The position numbers and the translations under genes are program-made. 64,000 nt of DNA from an uncultured Sulfolobales archaeon (lineage in GTDB: Archaea > Thermoproteota > Thermoprotei_A > Sulfolobales > Acidilobaceae): the NCBI GenBank assembly GCA_937921695.1, contig CAKZTZ010000001.1, positions 1 to 64,000 on the forward strand, read 5' to 3'. Shown here piece by piece: positions 42,240 through 50,764 of this stretch; within the stretch, counting starts at the first letter, position 1; every line of letters begins with the position of its first letter. The notes below the pieces were generated by a model. That model made no database searches. It was given only the letters and a program-made list of their open reading frames with translations, and was not told the origin of the DNA.

Positions 42240-43757
42240 TCACCCTAGCCTTCCCAGCTCTCCCATAATGCCCCTATATCTATCCTCAGCTGCAGCCCTC
42301 CAAGCCCTTATATAGGAGTCTTCCAGCCTAGCATCTTTGCTTATAGCATTTACTACTCTCATAGCGTCGTCCTCCGTGAACTTCACAACATTCTTCGTCA
42401 GGGGATCAACATAGGTCAAGGGCTCCCCTAGCCTCCTACAGTATTCTCTGAATTGGGCTTCACTTATTTTCCCAGCAAAGTATAGCATTAGTAGTTTCCT
42501 CCAAACCTCTTTTAAGAGAGAGTCTAAGTCTACGAGGGTAGCCTTAAAGTATGCCTGCATAGCCCTCTCTATTTTTAAAGCCCTGTCATCGTCGAAATTA
42601 ATCCCCCTAATGTCAGCGAGCTTCTCATAGACGGCTTTGAGATCAGTCCTTTGAACCCCTTCAGGGGTCTCGAAGGACTTGGGGTTCGCAGGCAGCCTGT
42701 TTATATCTTCCCTAAACCATATCTTCTGTCCTTCCGTGAGAACCCAGGCTATGAAAGCCTTAGCGGCCTCGACGTTCCTGCTTGTAGTGAGTAGGGCTAT
42801 GGGGTCCCCGTTGACTATAGTTTCACCTTCAGGTATTATATACTCGGTAGCGGGGTTAGCTTTCATTACTGTGTATCCGAAGAAGTCTATTGTTATAGCC
42901 ACAGCTACTTTCCCCTCTTTCACGTTATCCCTAGCTTCAGTGCTACCACCCTCTATGAGAGAGTTTGCCGCCATGAGCGTTAAGTTAACCCACCCTAAAT
43001 CCCAGCCGTAAGCTTGTAGTATTATCTCATACATCCTAGTATGGCTTGTTGACCTAGTAGGGTCAGCTATGGAGACCATAGGCCTCAACTCTCTAGCGAG
43101 GGGCCTGCCAAGCTCTGGAGATGCTAGGTCGCTCCATTTTGAAGGCACAGGCAGGTTGAACTTTCTAATAACATCATAGTTAACTGTGAACCCGAAGCTT
43201 GCAACACTAGCTGCAACCCAGTAAATCTTACCGTCAGGCCCAACCCTCTTCATAGAAGTCCCTGCAAGAGTATCCGGAATCTGCGCTATAGCCTCGCTCA
43301 ACAGCCTCCCCTCAAGAGGCGCTAGGAGCTTGTTCTCGTAGAGTGTATCGAAAAGAGTAGGCCCCCCTCCCCACGCCACGTCGAAGTCTCCCCTCCTCTT
43401 TATCGATGAAACCCACACTACAGGGTCTAAACTATAGAACTCTATGTTGACAATATTGTATGCTCTGGCTATTTCAGACTTTAAGAAAGCTTCTTTAGTA
43501 GCTACTTGGATCTCGCCAGGGTGCCTCGTTATTACACGTAAGGTTACTGGAGGGACTTGAACCGGCGTAGTTTCCGTGCCACTAGGAGTCTCTGTAGGTA
43601 GGGTCACTGTAGGGGTCGTGGTTCCCGGAGTAACAACTGGTGTTGTCGTAGTCTCTTGGGGGCCTCTGAAGAGCGTAGGGGCGGCTAGCAAAGCTATGAT
43701 GAGAAAGGCTAAGACTATGAGGCCTAATACCAGCCTAGTCTTAAAGATCGAGCTCAA
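42240..43757 (-). CDS. ABC importer solute-binding protein (iron(III)/AfuA-FbpA-like)
   Basis: This 505-residue protein has an N-terminal membrane helix (about 8-30) used as anchor, then a Thr/Pro-rich stalk (about 32-68). A family-1 binding-protein domain follows, with SVASFGFTVNYDVIRKFNLPVPSKWSDLASPEL, a segment shared with ferric-iron and related binding proteins. A C-terminal helical region completes it. The ligand is not certain: iron, thiamine-like compounds or a phosphonate are possible. It is the first gene of a minus-strand importer operon that is followed by the secreted phosphoesterase. The start is TTG at 43757. Confidence 0.85.
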   Translation of the reverse strand: MSSIFKTRLVLGLIVLAFLIIALLAAPTLFRGPQETTTTPVVTPGTTTPTVTLPTETPSGTETTPVQVPPVTLRVITRHPGEIQVATKEAFLKSEIARAYNIVNIEFYSLDPVVWVSSIKRRGDFDVAWGGGPTLFDTLYENKLLAPLEGRLLSEAIAQIPDTLAGTSMKRVGPDGKIYWVAASVASFGFTVNYDVIRKFNLPVPSKWSDLASPELGRPLARELRPMVSIADPTRSTSHTRMYEIILQAYGWDLGWVNLTLMAANSLIEGGSTEARDNVKEGKVAVAITIDFFGYTVMKANPATEYIIPEGETIVNGDPIALLTTSRNVEAAKAFIAWVLTEGQKIWFREDINRLPANPKSFETPEGVQRTDLKAVYEKLADIRGINFDDDRALKIERAMQAYFKATLVDLDSLLKEVWRKLLMLYFAGKISEAQFREYCRRLGEPLTYVDPLTKNVVKFTEDDAMRVVNAISKDARLEDSYIRAWRAAAEDRYRGIMGELGRLG

Positions 43758-43883
43758 ACCACGCCACCCTTAAACTTATGGTTGGATCTGCGGTTTAATT
43801 TATCTTTATCACACATATATCAATATAGCCTATAGAGCTCTAATAACAAAAGAAATAATAACCCCTAAACAGAAACCCCAAGA

Positions 43884-45062
43884 TTGGCGGTGGCAGCGTT
43901 GAAGAAAGCCTTTACAGCCCTAATCTTGGCCGCAGCCCTAATAGCTTTCGCTCTTAGCTCAGCCGTGCCCAGCGAGGGCTTGAAGACCGTCATAGCTTTC
44001 GACGCCAGCCACAGGCAGTCCCCTAAAGGCTTAGAGCTCCTAGCAGACATGACCCGCGCATACTATAGGGTTTTAATCGTGTCGACAGACGAGGACTTAG
44101 CTAGGATCCCCAATACAACCCTAGCCCTCTTCAACGAGGTAAGGAGAGGAGGGCTCAACGACTTTAACTTGAGGGATGTAGACATCCTCCTCATAGGGCA
44201 GCCTGAAGCTCTCCCCAGCCCCGAGGAGGTTCAAGCTGTTAAAAGGTGGTTCAACCAGCCTAACAGGGCCCTATGGATCGCTGGTGACAGCGACTACCCC
44301 GCCCAGGGCAGCGAGAAGGCACAACAGTCTATGAACATGGTGTTAGAAGCTCTAGGAAGCTCTATTAGAATAGACTATATCAGCGCCGAAGAATACACTG
44401 AAAACTGTGGAGGAGCACCCTACAGAGTAGCGGGCGTTATAGACCCGAGCCCCGAGGTTAAATTCCTAGCTGAGGGGCTCCAACACTATAGAGTCTTATT
44501 CCACGGCCCCGGAGCCCTCTACGTGATCTCAGGAGGAAAACCCGTAAACCCGGTCAAACAGCCTGAACTCAAGCCCAAGAACGTGTATATAGTGGCTAGA
44601 ACGACAGACAACTCTAAGATCGTGGAGAACCAGCCCCCGGAGAAAGGAGGCCTACCCCCAGTCTACTACGACCCCCTAGATGACAAGGTCAATAAAGGCC
44701 CCTTCCCCCTAATGCTCATAGAAACCTTCCCCAACAACAGGGTCATAGTGGCTTCGAGCGAGACTATGTACGGAGGCTACCAGCACATGATAATAACAGA
44801 ATACTATAAGAAACCCCTAGACGGCCCCAAGTTCGTCCAAAACCTCCTCACATACCTAGTATCAACAGTATCACAACCCCTAGTAGTAACACAGACACTA
44901 ACACAAACAGTAACACAAACAACAACCAAACTCGAAACCCTAACAGCAACAACAACACAAACAGTAACAGAACAAGTAGGAGTAAGCACCAGCATAGCAG
45001 CACTCATAGCAATAATAGCACTTATAATCGGCGTAGCAGCAACCTACCTCATAAGAAGATAG
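43884..45062 (+). CDS. Secreted, Thr-rich stalked surface protein of unknown function
   Basis: This 392-residue protein has a signal peptide (about 8-28). The main domain (about 33-310) starts TVIAFDASHRQSPKGLELLADM and has alternating beta strands and helices. This resembles the GIFT / DUF4350-type alpha/beta fold, but I am not sure. A Thr/Gln-rich stalk follows (TQTLTQTVTQTTT, about 333-365), then a C-terminal helix with RR. It is divergent from the iron-type importer operon, about 125 bp away, so it may share regulation with it. The start is TTG at 43884. The 3' end is strongly A/C-rich. Confidence 0.65.
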   Translation: MAVAALKKAFTALILAAALIAFALSSAVPSEGLKTVIAFDASHRQSPKGLELLADMTRAYYRVLIVSTDEDLARIPNTTLALFNEVRRGGLNDFNLRDVDILLIGQPEALPSPEEVQAVKRWFNQPNRALWIAGDSDYPAQGSEKAQQSMNMVLEALGSSIRIDYISAEEYTENCGGAPYRVAGVIDPSPEVKFLAEGLQHYRVLFHGPGALYVISGGKPVNPVKQPELKPKNVYIVARTTDNSKIVENQPPEKGGLPPVYYDPLDDKVNKGPFPLMLIETFPNNRVIVASSETMYGGYQHMIITEYYKKPLDGPKFVQNLLTYLVSTVSQPLVVTQTLTQTVTQTTTKLETLTATTTQTVTEQVGVSTSIAALIAIIALIIGVAATYLIRR

Positions 45063-45095
45063 CCCCCCTAAACCACACATAAAACTTTAAACACT

Positions 45096-45107
45096 CTTTT
45101 TAATTTT
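45096..45107 (+). terminator. T-rich terminator after the stalked surface protein gene
   Basis: CTCTTTTTAATTTT begins about 30 bases after the stop at 45062, a likely archaeal T-tract terminator. No further gene on this strand starts before 45796. Confidence 0.35.
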
Positions 45108-45187
45108 CAAATGAGAGATCCCAAGACTCTATAAGGCTCCTAGCTTGAAGCCTAGCGTTCCTCCGCCAATGATAGCTGTCATCACCT

Positions 45188-45370
45188 CTAAATGCTTTTA
45201 ATTCCGCTACCTAGACTATACCCTAGCCCCTTCACTAACTCTAAGAGGCATGGAGCTTTCGTAGAGCCCAAGCCGAGAGCTCCCATCCGAGCTAGATATT
45301 CCAACCTGATATCAATGACCCCCGCACAATCTCACTCTAGTAGGTGCCCGTTTACACGGGATCATTCCAC
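45188..45370 (-). pseudogene. Decayed C-terminal fragment of a TnpB (IS200/IS605-type) protein
   Basis: In the 730-bp gap between 45063 and 45795 the minus strand keeps a 46-codon remnant, from the Cys codon at 45328 to a TAG at 45188-45190. It includes CAGVID, then ARMGALGLGSTKAP. This recalls the TnpB zinc ribbon end (C..C...DRD..AA.N), followed by the family's variable tail. Another reading frame just upstream gives PCKRAPTRVRLCGGH with two cysteines, as if a frameshift had split the zinc ribbon. No intact TnpA, RuvC-like residues or clear element ends are left. The same stretch has only an unconvincing 91-codon frame on the plus strand. Confidence 0.42.
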
Positions 45371-45474
45371 AACTTACTGTCATCCCTATAGCGCCTTCCT
45401 CAGCATAACATATTATCCTGAGTACCCAGAATTCAGGGAGGCTACAGCTTCAGATTTCAAGCTTTGAGAGTATA

Positions 45475-45795
45475 AAATGAGAGACTTGAGGGATTTTCGG
45501 GCATATTATACATCAAGATTTCGAGGGTTCCATCAGTTTTAACATATTGTGGATGCCAGTATAGTTTAACTCCATGATCCCTTATTATTTAGGAGTTTGC
45601 TGAGTTCAAGAGCTGACAAAAGGAAATTAAAGTAGGCTAATACTCCTTTAAATTAGGAAAAAGTAAATAAAGAGGCTTTAGTATTAACTCTCTAATTGAA
45701 CTCTGTATATATATCAATATATATTCTTAACTATAAATTAATATTAAAAATTTAAAAACCTCAGGTATATATTATAATTCTTAGGTGTAAGATTA
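45475..45795 (+). promoter_or_regulatory. A/T-rich upstream region of the molybdo/tungsto-enzyme operon
   Basis: About 320 bp without a gene precede the ATG at 45796. It contains TATATATATC next to AATATATAT (about 45709-45725), TATA-like ATTAAAAATTTAAAAA (about 45743-45757), and an AGGTG ribosome site at 45783-45787. The long leader region, unlike the short gaps elsewhere in the window, suggests that the operon is regulated. Confidence 0.45.
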
Positions 45796-48303
45796 ATGAA
45801 AACGAGTAGGAGAGATTTCATTAAAATATCTACTATAGCTGCTTTGGCATTACTAGGCGCTAAATCTTACGACCTTGTTGTTAGCAGGAGGTTATCAGAG
45901 TCTCTGCTTTTAGAAGAGGCTCCCGTGGCTGGTGTAAAGTTTGTTAAAACTTTTGGTGGTATGTGCGGTGCTCTCTGCGGTATTCAAGTTGGTGTTGACG
46001 GTAATGGTAGGCCTAGGGTGGTGTTCCCCATAAAGGAGCACCCTCAGAAGGGCCTTTGCGGTAGGTGTGCTTCGGCACCATGGCTTTGGGATAATCCCTT
46101 AAGGCTTAAGAAGCCCATGGTTAGGGTCGGTGAGAGGGGCGAGGGTAAGTTTAGGGAGGTTGACTGGGACACAGCCCTTAATAGCATAGCTTCTAAGCTT
46201 AAAGAGATAGTTGATAAGTACGGGTATAAGGCCATAGCTATAACGCATCATGACGCGTGGACATACTACATGTCCCTGTTTTCATACTTATTTGGAACCT
46301 CAAACGTTATATCTCACGTTGGCATGTGCCACGCGGCCGGAACCGTAGCTAGGGGTCACGTTTTCAGCGCTGGGGGACCTCCGAGTATAGACCCCGACTA
46401 TGAGAATGCCAGCTTCCTACTCTTGGTAAGTAGGACTTTAAGTACAGCCAGTATGGGCGCAGTGCATAGGGCCATGACTAATGAGCGGTTGGAGATCGTA
46501 GTCGTCGACCCCAGGATGCCTGAGGTAGGTTTTGCTAATGTTAAATGGATTCCTATAATACCTGGGACTGATGCTGCTTTCGCCCTAAGCATTATATATG
46601 TTTTGTTAGAGGAGGGTCTTTACAACGCTGATTTCCTCAAGAAATACTCTAATGCTCCATTCCTTATTAAGCCTGATGGTAAGCCTTTAACAGAGGCTGA
46701 CATAGTTGAGGGTGGTGATGCGAGGAAGTATATTGTTTTCGACGCTAAAGATAAGAAGCTTAAAGACCATAGGGAAGCAGTGGACCCAGACCTCTGGTAT
46801 GTTGGAGAAGCAACACTCAAAGACGGGACGAAAATAGAAGTTAAAACGGCGCTAACACTACTCAAAGAGAGGGCTTCAAAATACAAGCCTGAAGAAGCGG
46901 AACGCATAACTGGAATTAAAGCTGGCGACATAAGGTGGGTTGCCAGGAAACTAGCCCTAAAGAACGGAGTCGTACACGATACATGGTATATATCTAGGAA
47001 TGGAAATGACTATGACGATGTGAGAGCACTCCTAATTATTAATGCTCTGCTAGGTAATATAGATAAGCCTGGAGGCCTGTGCTTCCAGGAATCGGCTAGG
47101 TTCCCTTCAGTCATAACCGTCAAAACTGTTGAAGGTAAGAGGGTTGCAGAGACCGTTTATGGGGCTACAATGCCTGAGGAGCTCTTCGGAGACGTGACCC
47201 AGCCTAGAGTTGACAGAGCTAAGTATAAGCTAACTCCAGCACAATTTGATGCCGTCTTAGACGCTATACTGGAAGAGAAGCCTTACCCGGTCAAAGCCTT
47301 ATTCGTAATAGGAACTAGCCCCTTAATGAGAGATATGAATACTAGGAAGGTCATAGAAGCTTATAAGAAGCTCGAGCTCCTAGTAGTTATAGATATTCTG
47401 CCCACGGACGATGCCGGCTATGCAGACTACGTTCTACCTGATACTATATTCCTCGAGAGGGATGAGATGACATCTACTAAGTGGACTCTCCACGCTGTAG
47501 TGCAGAAGCAGTCTAAAGTTGTGGATCCGCCTGAAGGGTTTGATGTTAGGGATGCCCTCTGGATAATGTTCGAGATCGCCAGGAGAGCTTTCCCTGAGAG
47601 GGCTAAAGCTTTAGGATGGGATGACAAATACGCAAACTATAAGGCTTATGAGGAGGAGTTCTTGCATAAGCTTGACGACTCGATAATATCCAGGCTTGCT
47701 GCAACATGGAAGATTGATAAGGAGAAGCTGGAGAAGGCTTTAGAGGAGGAGGGCTACTATGTGCTTAAGAGGAAAGAGTACTATGTGAGACCGTATAAGA
47801 CAGCCCTTGGAACTCCTTCTGGTAAAGTTGAGATATACTCGCTAGCAGCCTTAGGTGCAGGTTTAGACCCACTCCCAGACTATATTCCCCCGCCAGCATA
47901 CACCCTGCCGAGGGCTCCAAACGAGTTCTACCTTGTTAATGGTAAGGGCCCCTTAACGAGTGTTCATGCAAGCCTAATGGAGCCCATGAAGTTCGTTGGA
48001 GATAGGAGCGTATGGATGAACCCGAGGGACGCTGAGAGGCTCGGGATACGCGATGGCGACATGATAGAATTAGAAAGCATAGACATGGGACTTAAGGCTA
48101 TGGCGAGAGTTAAGGTTACTGAGGGGGTTAGAGAGGGGGTCCTCTTTACATATTCCACGATGTGGGGTAGAATATCGAAACTCCTGCCTGAAGGTCATTT
48201 CGCTATGGAAGGCATAAACCCCAACTTGTTCGCTAAAGGCTATGTGATCCCCATAGTGGGTGGAGGTGCCTCGAATAGTAGTGTGAGGGTGAGGAAGCTA
48301 TGA
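45796..48303 (+). CDS. Mo/W-bis-pterin oxidoreductase catalytic subunit (PsrA/PhsA-type, DMSO reductase superfamily)
   Basis: This 835-residue enzyme has a twin-arginine signal (SRRDFIK at 4-10, followed by a hydrophobic stretch), so it is exported folded with its cofactor. An N-terminal Fe-S region (Cys57, Cys61, Cys88, Cys91) is followed by the molybdopterin domains. Cys178 in VGMCHAAGT is the likely metal ligand, as in polysulfide, thiosulfate and arsenate-type reductases. The C-terminal beta domain (SVWMNPRDAERLGIRDGDMIELES) is typical. The first cysteine of the usual CxxCxxxC pattern is missing. The natural acceptor (polysulfide, thiosulfate or another oxyanion) cannot be decided. It overlaps the next gene by 4 bp. 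Confidence 0.9.
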   Translation: MKTSRRDFIKISTIAALALLGAKSYDLVVSRRLSESLLLEEAPVAGVKFVKTFGGMCGALCGIQVGVDGNGRPRVVFPIKEHPQKGLCGRCASAPWLWDNPLRLKKPMVRVGERGEGKFREVDWDTALNSIASKLKEIVDKYGYKAIAITHHDAWTYYMSLFSYLFGTSNVISHVGMCHAAGTVARGHVFSAGGPPSIDPDYENASFLLLVSRTLSTASMGAVHRAMTNERLEIVVVDPRMPEVGFANVKWIPIIPGTDAAFALSIIYVLLEEGLYNADFLKKYSNAPFLIKPDGKPLTEADIVEGGDARKYIVFDAKDKKLKDHREAVDPDLWYVGEATLKDGTKIEVKTALTLLKERASKYKPEEAERITGIKAGDIRWVARKLALKNGVVHDTWYISRNGNDYDDVRALLIINALLGNIDKPGGLCFQESARFPSVITVKTVEGKRVAETVYGATMPEELFGDVTQPRVDRAKYKLTPAQFDAVLDAILEEKPYPVKALFVIGTSPLMRDMNTRKVIEAYKKLELLVVIDILPTDDAGYADYVLPDTIFLERDEMTSTKWTLHAVVQKQSKVVDPPEGFDVRDALWIMFEIARRAFPERAKALGWDDKYANYKAYEEEFLHKLDDSIISRLAATWKIDKEKLEKALEEEGYYVLKRKEYYVRPYKTALGTPSGKVEIYSLAALGAGLDPLPDYIPPPAYTLPRAPNEFYLVNGKGPLTSVHASLMEPMKFVGDRSVWMNPRDAERLGIRDGDMIELESIDMGLKAMARVKVTEGVREGVLFTYSTMWGRISKLLPEGHFAMEGINPNLFAKGYVIPIVGGGASNSSVRVRKL

Positions 48304-48860
48304 GGCTCGCGTTTGTCTGGGATTCCCGTAGATGTATAGGGTGTATGGCCTGCGTTATAGCGTGCGCCTCAGCAAACCACCCTGAGCTCTTAAGAGAGGC
48401 TAAACCCAACCCACAATGGAACTGGCTAGGTGGCAACATAAGGGTTGTCGTTAGAGATGTTGGTGGCAGGCCTGTCTTAAGGCTCGTATCATGCCAGCAC
48501 TGCGATAACCCGCCCTGCGTCCATGCTTGCCCCACGGGAGCCAGCTATATAGATGAGCGAACCGGGTTCGTGAGGCTTGATCCTAGCAAGTGCGTAGGGT
48601 GTAAGGCGTGCGTAGTAGCATGCCCCTATGGAGCTAGATGGTTACATCCGGTAACCATGCTGCCTGAGAAATGCCCCGGCCCATTCTGCTCTGAGATTAA
48701 GAAGGCGGTGTGTGCTGAAGTGTGCCCGGCAGGGGCTAGGCTGGTTGGAGACCTTGACGATCCCGAGTCGCCGGTAAACGAAGTTTTAAGAAAATATAAG
48801 ACAGAGAGGATGCTAGAGCATCTAGGCACGGAGCCTAAATGGTTTATAATCACGGGGTGA
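48300..48860 (+). CDS. Four-cluster ferredoxin subunit of the Mo/W enzyme (PsrB/DmsB-like)
   Basis: This 186-residue electron-transfer subunit carries four cysteine groups: CIGCMACVIAC (from Cys12), CQHCDNPPCVHACP, CVGCKACVVACP and CPGPFC...CAEVCPAGA. They would bind four [4Fe-4S] clusters linking the catalytic subunit with the membrane anchor. It lacks a signal peptide and would be exported together with the Tat-bearing catalytic subunit. Its ATG overlaps the end of the catalytic gene, and the anchor gene starts 6 bp after its stop. Confidence 0.93.
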   Translation: MRLAFVWDSRRCIGCMACVIACASANHPELLREAKPNPQWNWLGGNIRVVVRDVGGRPVLRLVSCQHCDNPPCVHACPTGASYIDERTGFVRLDPSKCVGCKACVVACPYGARWLHPVTMLPEKCPGPFCSEIKKAVCAEVCPAGARLVGDLDDPESPVNEVLRKYKTERMLEHLGTEPKWFIITG

Positions 48861-48866
48861 CCCTGC

Positions 48867-50021
48867 ATGGGAGGAGTTACTGGGGCTCCTGGAAGACTGA
48901 CCGCTTTCATAGTTTCACTAATTTTAGTGATCATAGGTTTAGCTGTGATAGTCTACGGTTTTACTAGAAAGGAAGTGCACGTTATAAGCTGGGGGCTGTT
49001 AGTGCCTGCTTACACATTTTTCGCCCTCATATCCGGGAGTGCGATCATACTCGAAGGGGCCCACACCGTACTCGGCTATAAGGGGCCCAGAGGAGAGCTG
49101 GCCAGGATAGTCAAGATAGGCTTATGGTTCTCTATAGCAACAGCGGTGTGTGCATGGCTCCTAATAGCGGCAGAGACAACTAAGCCTTGGATCTTCTGGA
49201 GGATATTCACAGACTTTAATGTGACCTCCAGAATAGCCTGGATGGTCCTACTATATGCCATATACGCTGTGATAGTAATCATACAGTTGATAGTTGTTAT
49301 AAGAGCTGCTAGTGGAAGCTTAGAGAAGGTGGAGCTCGCTCTGGCATTTCTAGGGATAATAGTTGCCGTAGCACTATACAGTAACCTAGCCCAGGTCTAT
49401 GGCACTATAGCAGCAATACCAGCTTGGTACGGGCCGCACCTAGCAGCATATTTCATAGTGGGCGTAGTCCTTCTAGGGGCTGCCGGCCAAACGCTCTTCA
49501 TCATGCCCTATGCCTGGAGGGACGAGGAGCTTAAAGGGTTCCTCACTCAATTCTATGGTCGAATAATGATTCTAGGAGTACTCATACTAGCGTTCTTAAC
49601 GGTATGGAACGTTATAACAGCGTGGTACAATCCTGGAGTGTGGGCAGTCTATAGTGAGATAGTTGCTGGCGCGTATTCAGCATGGTTCTGGATAATAGTA
49701 GTATTGATAGGCATAATAGCAGTCCTAGTGTTAGCCTTATACGCCACATTCAAGAGGAACGCCCCAGCTCTAATACTAGCGGCAATTTTAACGTTAATAG
49801 CCGGCTTTGTAAACCTCAGCTTACTCATAATAGTATCACAGACGAAGGTACCTGAGGTCTTAGGAGGACTCTACAGGCTGGCAGCCTTCCATATAACATC
49901 ATGGGAAGCTATAATAATAGTTGGAGCCATCATACTATGGCCGTCACTGTACGTTCTCGGCCAAACACTATTACCATTACTACCCGGAGAGAAGCCAAAG
50001 AGACTTTTCATATTCAAATAA
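48867..50021 (+). CDS. NrfD/PsrC-like membrane anchor subunit
   Basis: This 384-residue protein has about ten membrane helices and features of the NrfD/PsrC family, including an early EGAHTVLGYKGP segment and charged residues within helices. It should hold the catalytic and ferredoxin subunits on the outer face of the membrane and exchange electrons with quinone. The ATG at 48867 is preceded by the ferredoxin gene with a 6-bp gap. A pyrimidine-rich T-tract follows the stop. No dedicated chaperone (TorD/DmsD-like) gene is seen in the window. Confidence 0.88.
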   Translation: MGGVTGAPGRLTAFIVSLILVIIGLAVIVYGFTRKEVHVISWGLLVPAYTFFALISGSAIILEGAHTVLGYKGPRGELARIVKIGLWFSIATAVCAWLLIAAETTKPWIFWRIFTDFNVTSRIAWMVLLYAIYAVIVIIQLIVVIRAASGSLEKVELALAFLGIIVAVALYSNLAQVYGTIAAIPAWYGPHLAAYFIVGVVLLGAAGQTLFIMPYAWRDEELKGFLTQFYGRIMILGVLILAFLTVWNVITAWYNPGVWAVYSEIVAGAYSAWFWIIVVLIGIIAVLVLALYATFKRNAPALILAAILTLIAGFVNLSLLIIVSQTKVPEVLGGLYRLAAFHITSWEAIIIVGAIILWPSLYVLGQTLLPLLPGEKPKRLFIFK

Positions 50022-50049
50022 TAAATTAAGGAAACATTTCCCTCCAAAC

Positions 50050-50060
50050 TTTTCTTTTTT
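50050..50060 (+). terminator. T-tract terminator after the Mo/W-enzyme operon
   Basis: TTTTCTTTTTT lies about 30 bases after the stop at 50021 and continues into a pyrimidine-rich stretch. Confidence 0.45.
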
Positions 50061-50100
50061 CCTTCGCTTTCCCCTTTATCCTGAAATATTAAGTATAAGC

Positions 50101-50125
50101 TTTAGTTTTACATGTAAAAACTAAA
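50101..50125. repeat. A/T-rich inverted repeat between convergent operons
   Basis: TTTAGTTTTA (50101-50110), then CATG (50111-50114), then TAAAAACTAAA (50115-50125) form a nearly perfect 10-11 bp inverted repeat. It lies between the ends of the Mo/W-enzyme operon and the fumarase operon. It may be a bidirectional terminator hairpin or a protein-binding site. Confidence 0.55.
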
Positions 50126-50157
50126 CATTAAAAGGTGAGAGGGAATCTGTTAATATA

Positions 50158-50763
50158 TTATTTTATTCCTAGCCTTGGGTATATTTCTGTATCTATTCTC
50201 CTCCTGGCTTCCTTATATATTTCGTCGTAAAAGTTTCTTCCTTTTGAGTCTATGACTACTGTTAGGGGTCCCAAGTTTTCTACTTCCAGTATCCACATCG
50301 CGTCTGGCATTCCAAGGTCTAGCCAGTGTACGCCTACTACTCTCTTAACTTGGGACGCTTGTAGTGCTGCTGCTCCCCCGGGGTATACTGTGTATACAGC
50401 CCCGTGTTTCTTGCAGGCTTCAGCAGTCTTAGGTCCCATGCCTCCTTTTCCTATGACCATTCTCAGCCCTGTCTTCTCTATCATCTCATACTCATATACC
50501 TCCATTCTAGTGCTCGTTGTCGGCCCTATTACGACGACTTCCCACTCTTCGTTAACCTTCTTTACTACTGGGCCTGCATGGTATAGTACTAGGTCTTTCA
50601 AGTCTACTGGGAGTTTCTCTCCTTTAGCTAGAATTTCCAGAGCCCTTCTGTGGCCTGCGTCTCTCAAGGTTACGACTGTACCTGTAATGTATACGATGTC
50701 GCCTATGTCGAGCTTCCTCACATCCTCTTCTGATAGGGGGGTCTTAAGACTATATTCTGCCAC
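50158..50763 (-). CDS. Class I fumarate hydratase, beta (C-terminal) subunit
   Basis: This 201-residue protein follows the FumA C-terminal domain (COG1838): LDIGDIVYITGTVVTLRDAGHRRAL at the start, VVGPTTSTRME in the middle, VIGKGGMGPKTAEACKKHGAVYTVYPGGAAAL, and a late VIDSKGRNFYDE. With the alpha subunit it hydrates fumarate to malate in the TCA cycle; a tartrate dehydratase role is the alternative. The start is one base after the end of the alpha-subunit gene, so translation is probably coupled. Confidence 0.93.
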   Translation of the reverse strand: MAEYSLKTPLSEEDVRKLDIGDIVYITGTVVTLRDAGHRRALEILAKGEKLPVDLKDLVLYHAGPVVKKVNEEWEVVVIGPTTSTRMEVYEYEMIEKTGLRMVIGKGGMGPKTAEACKKHGAVYTVYPGGAAALQASQVKRVVGVHWLDLGMPDAMWILEVENLGPLTVVIDSKGRNFYDEIYKEARRRIDTEIYPRLGIK

Positions 50764-50764
50764 G

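Noticed and set aside
45192-45467. Plus-strand 91-codon open frame
   Set aside because: The protein is Pro/Ser-rich with no fold signal, and it lies opposite the better-supported TnpB remnant.
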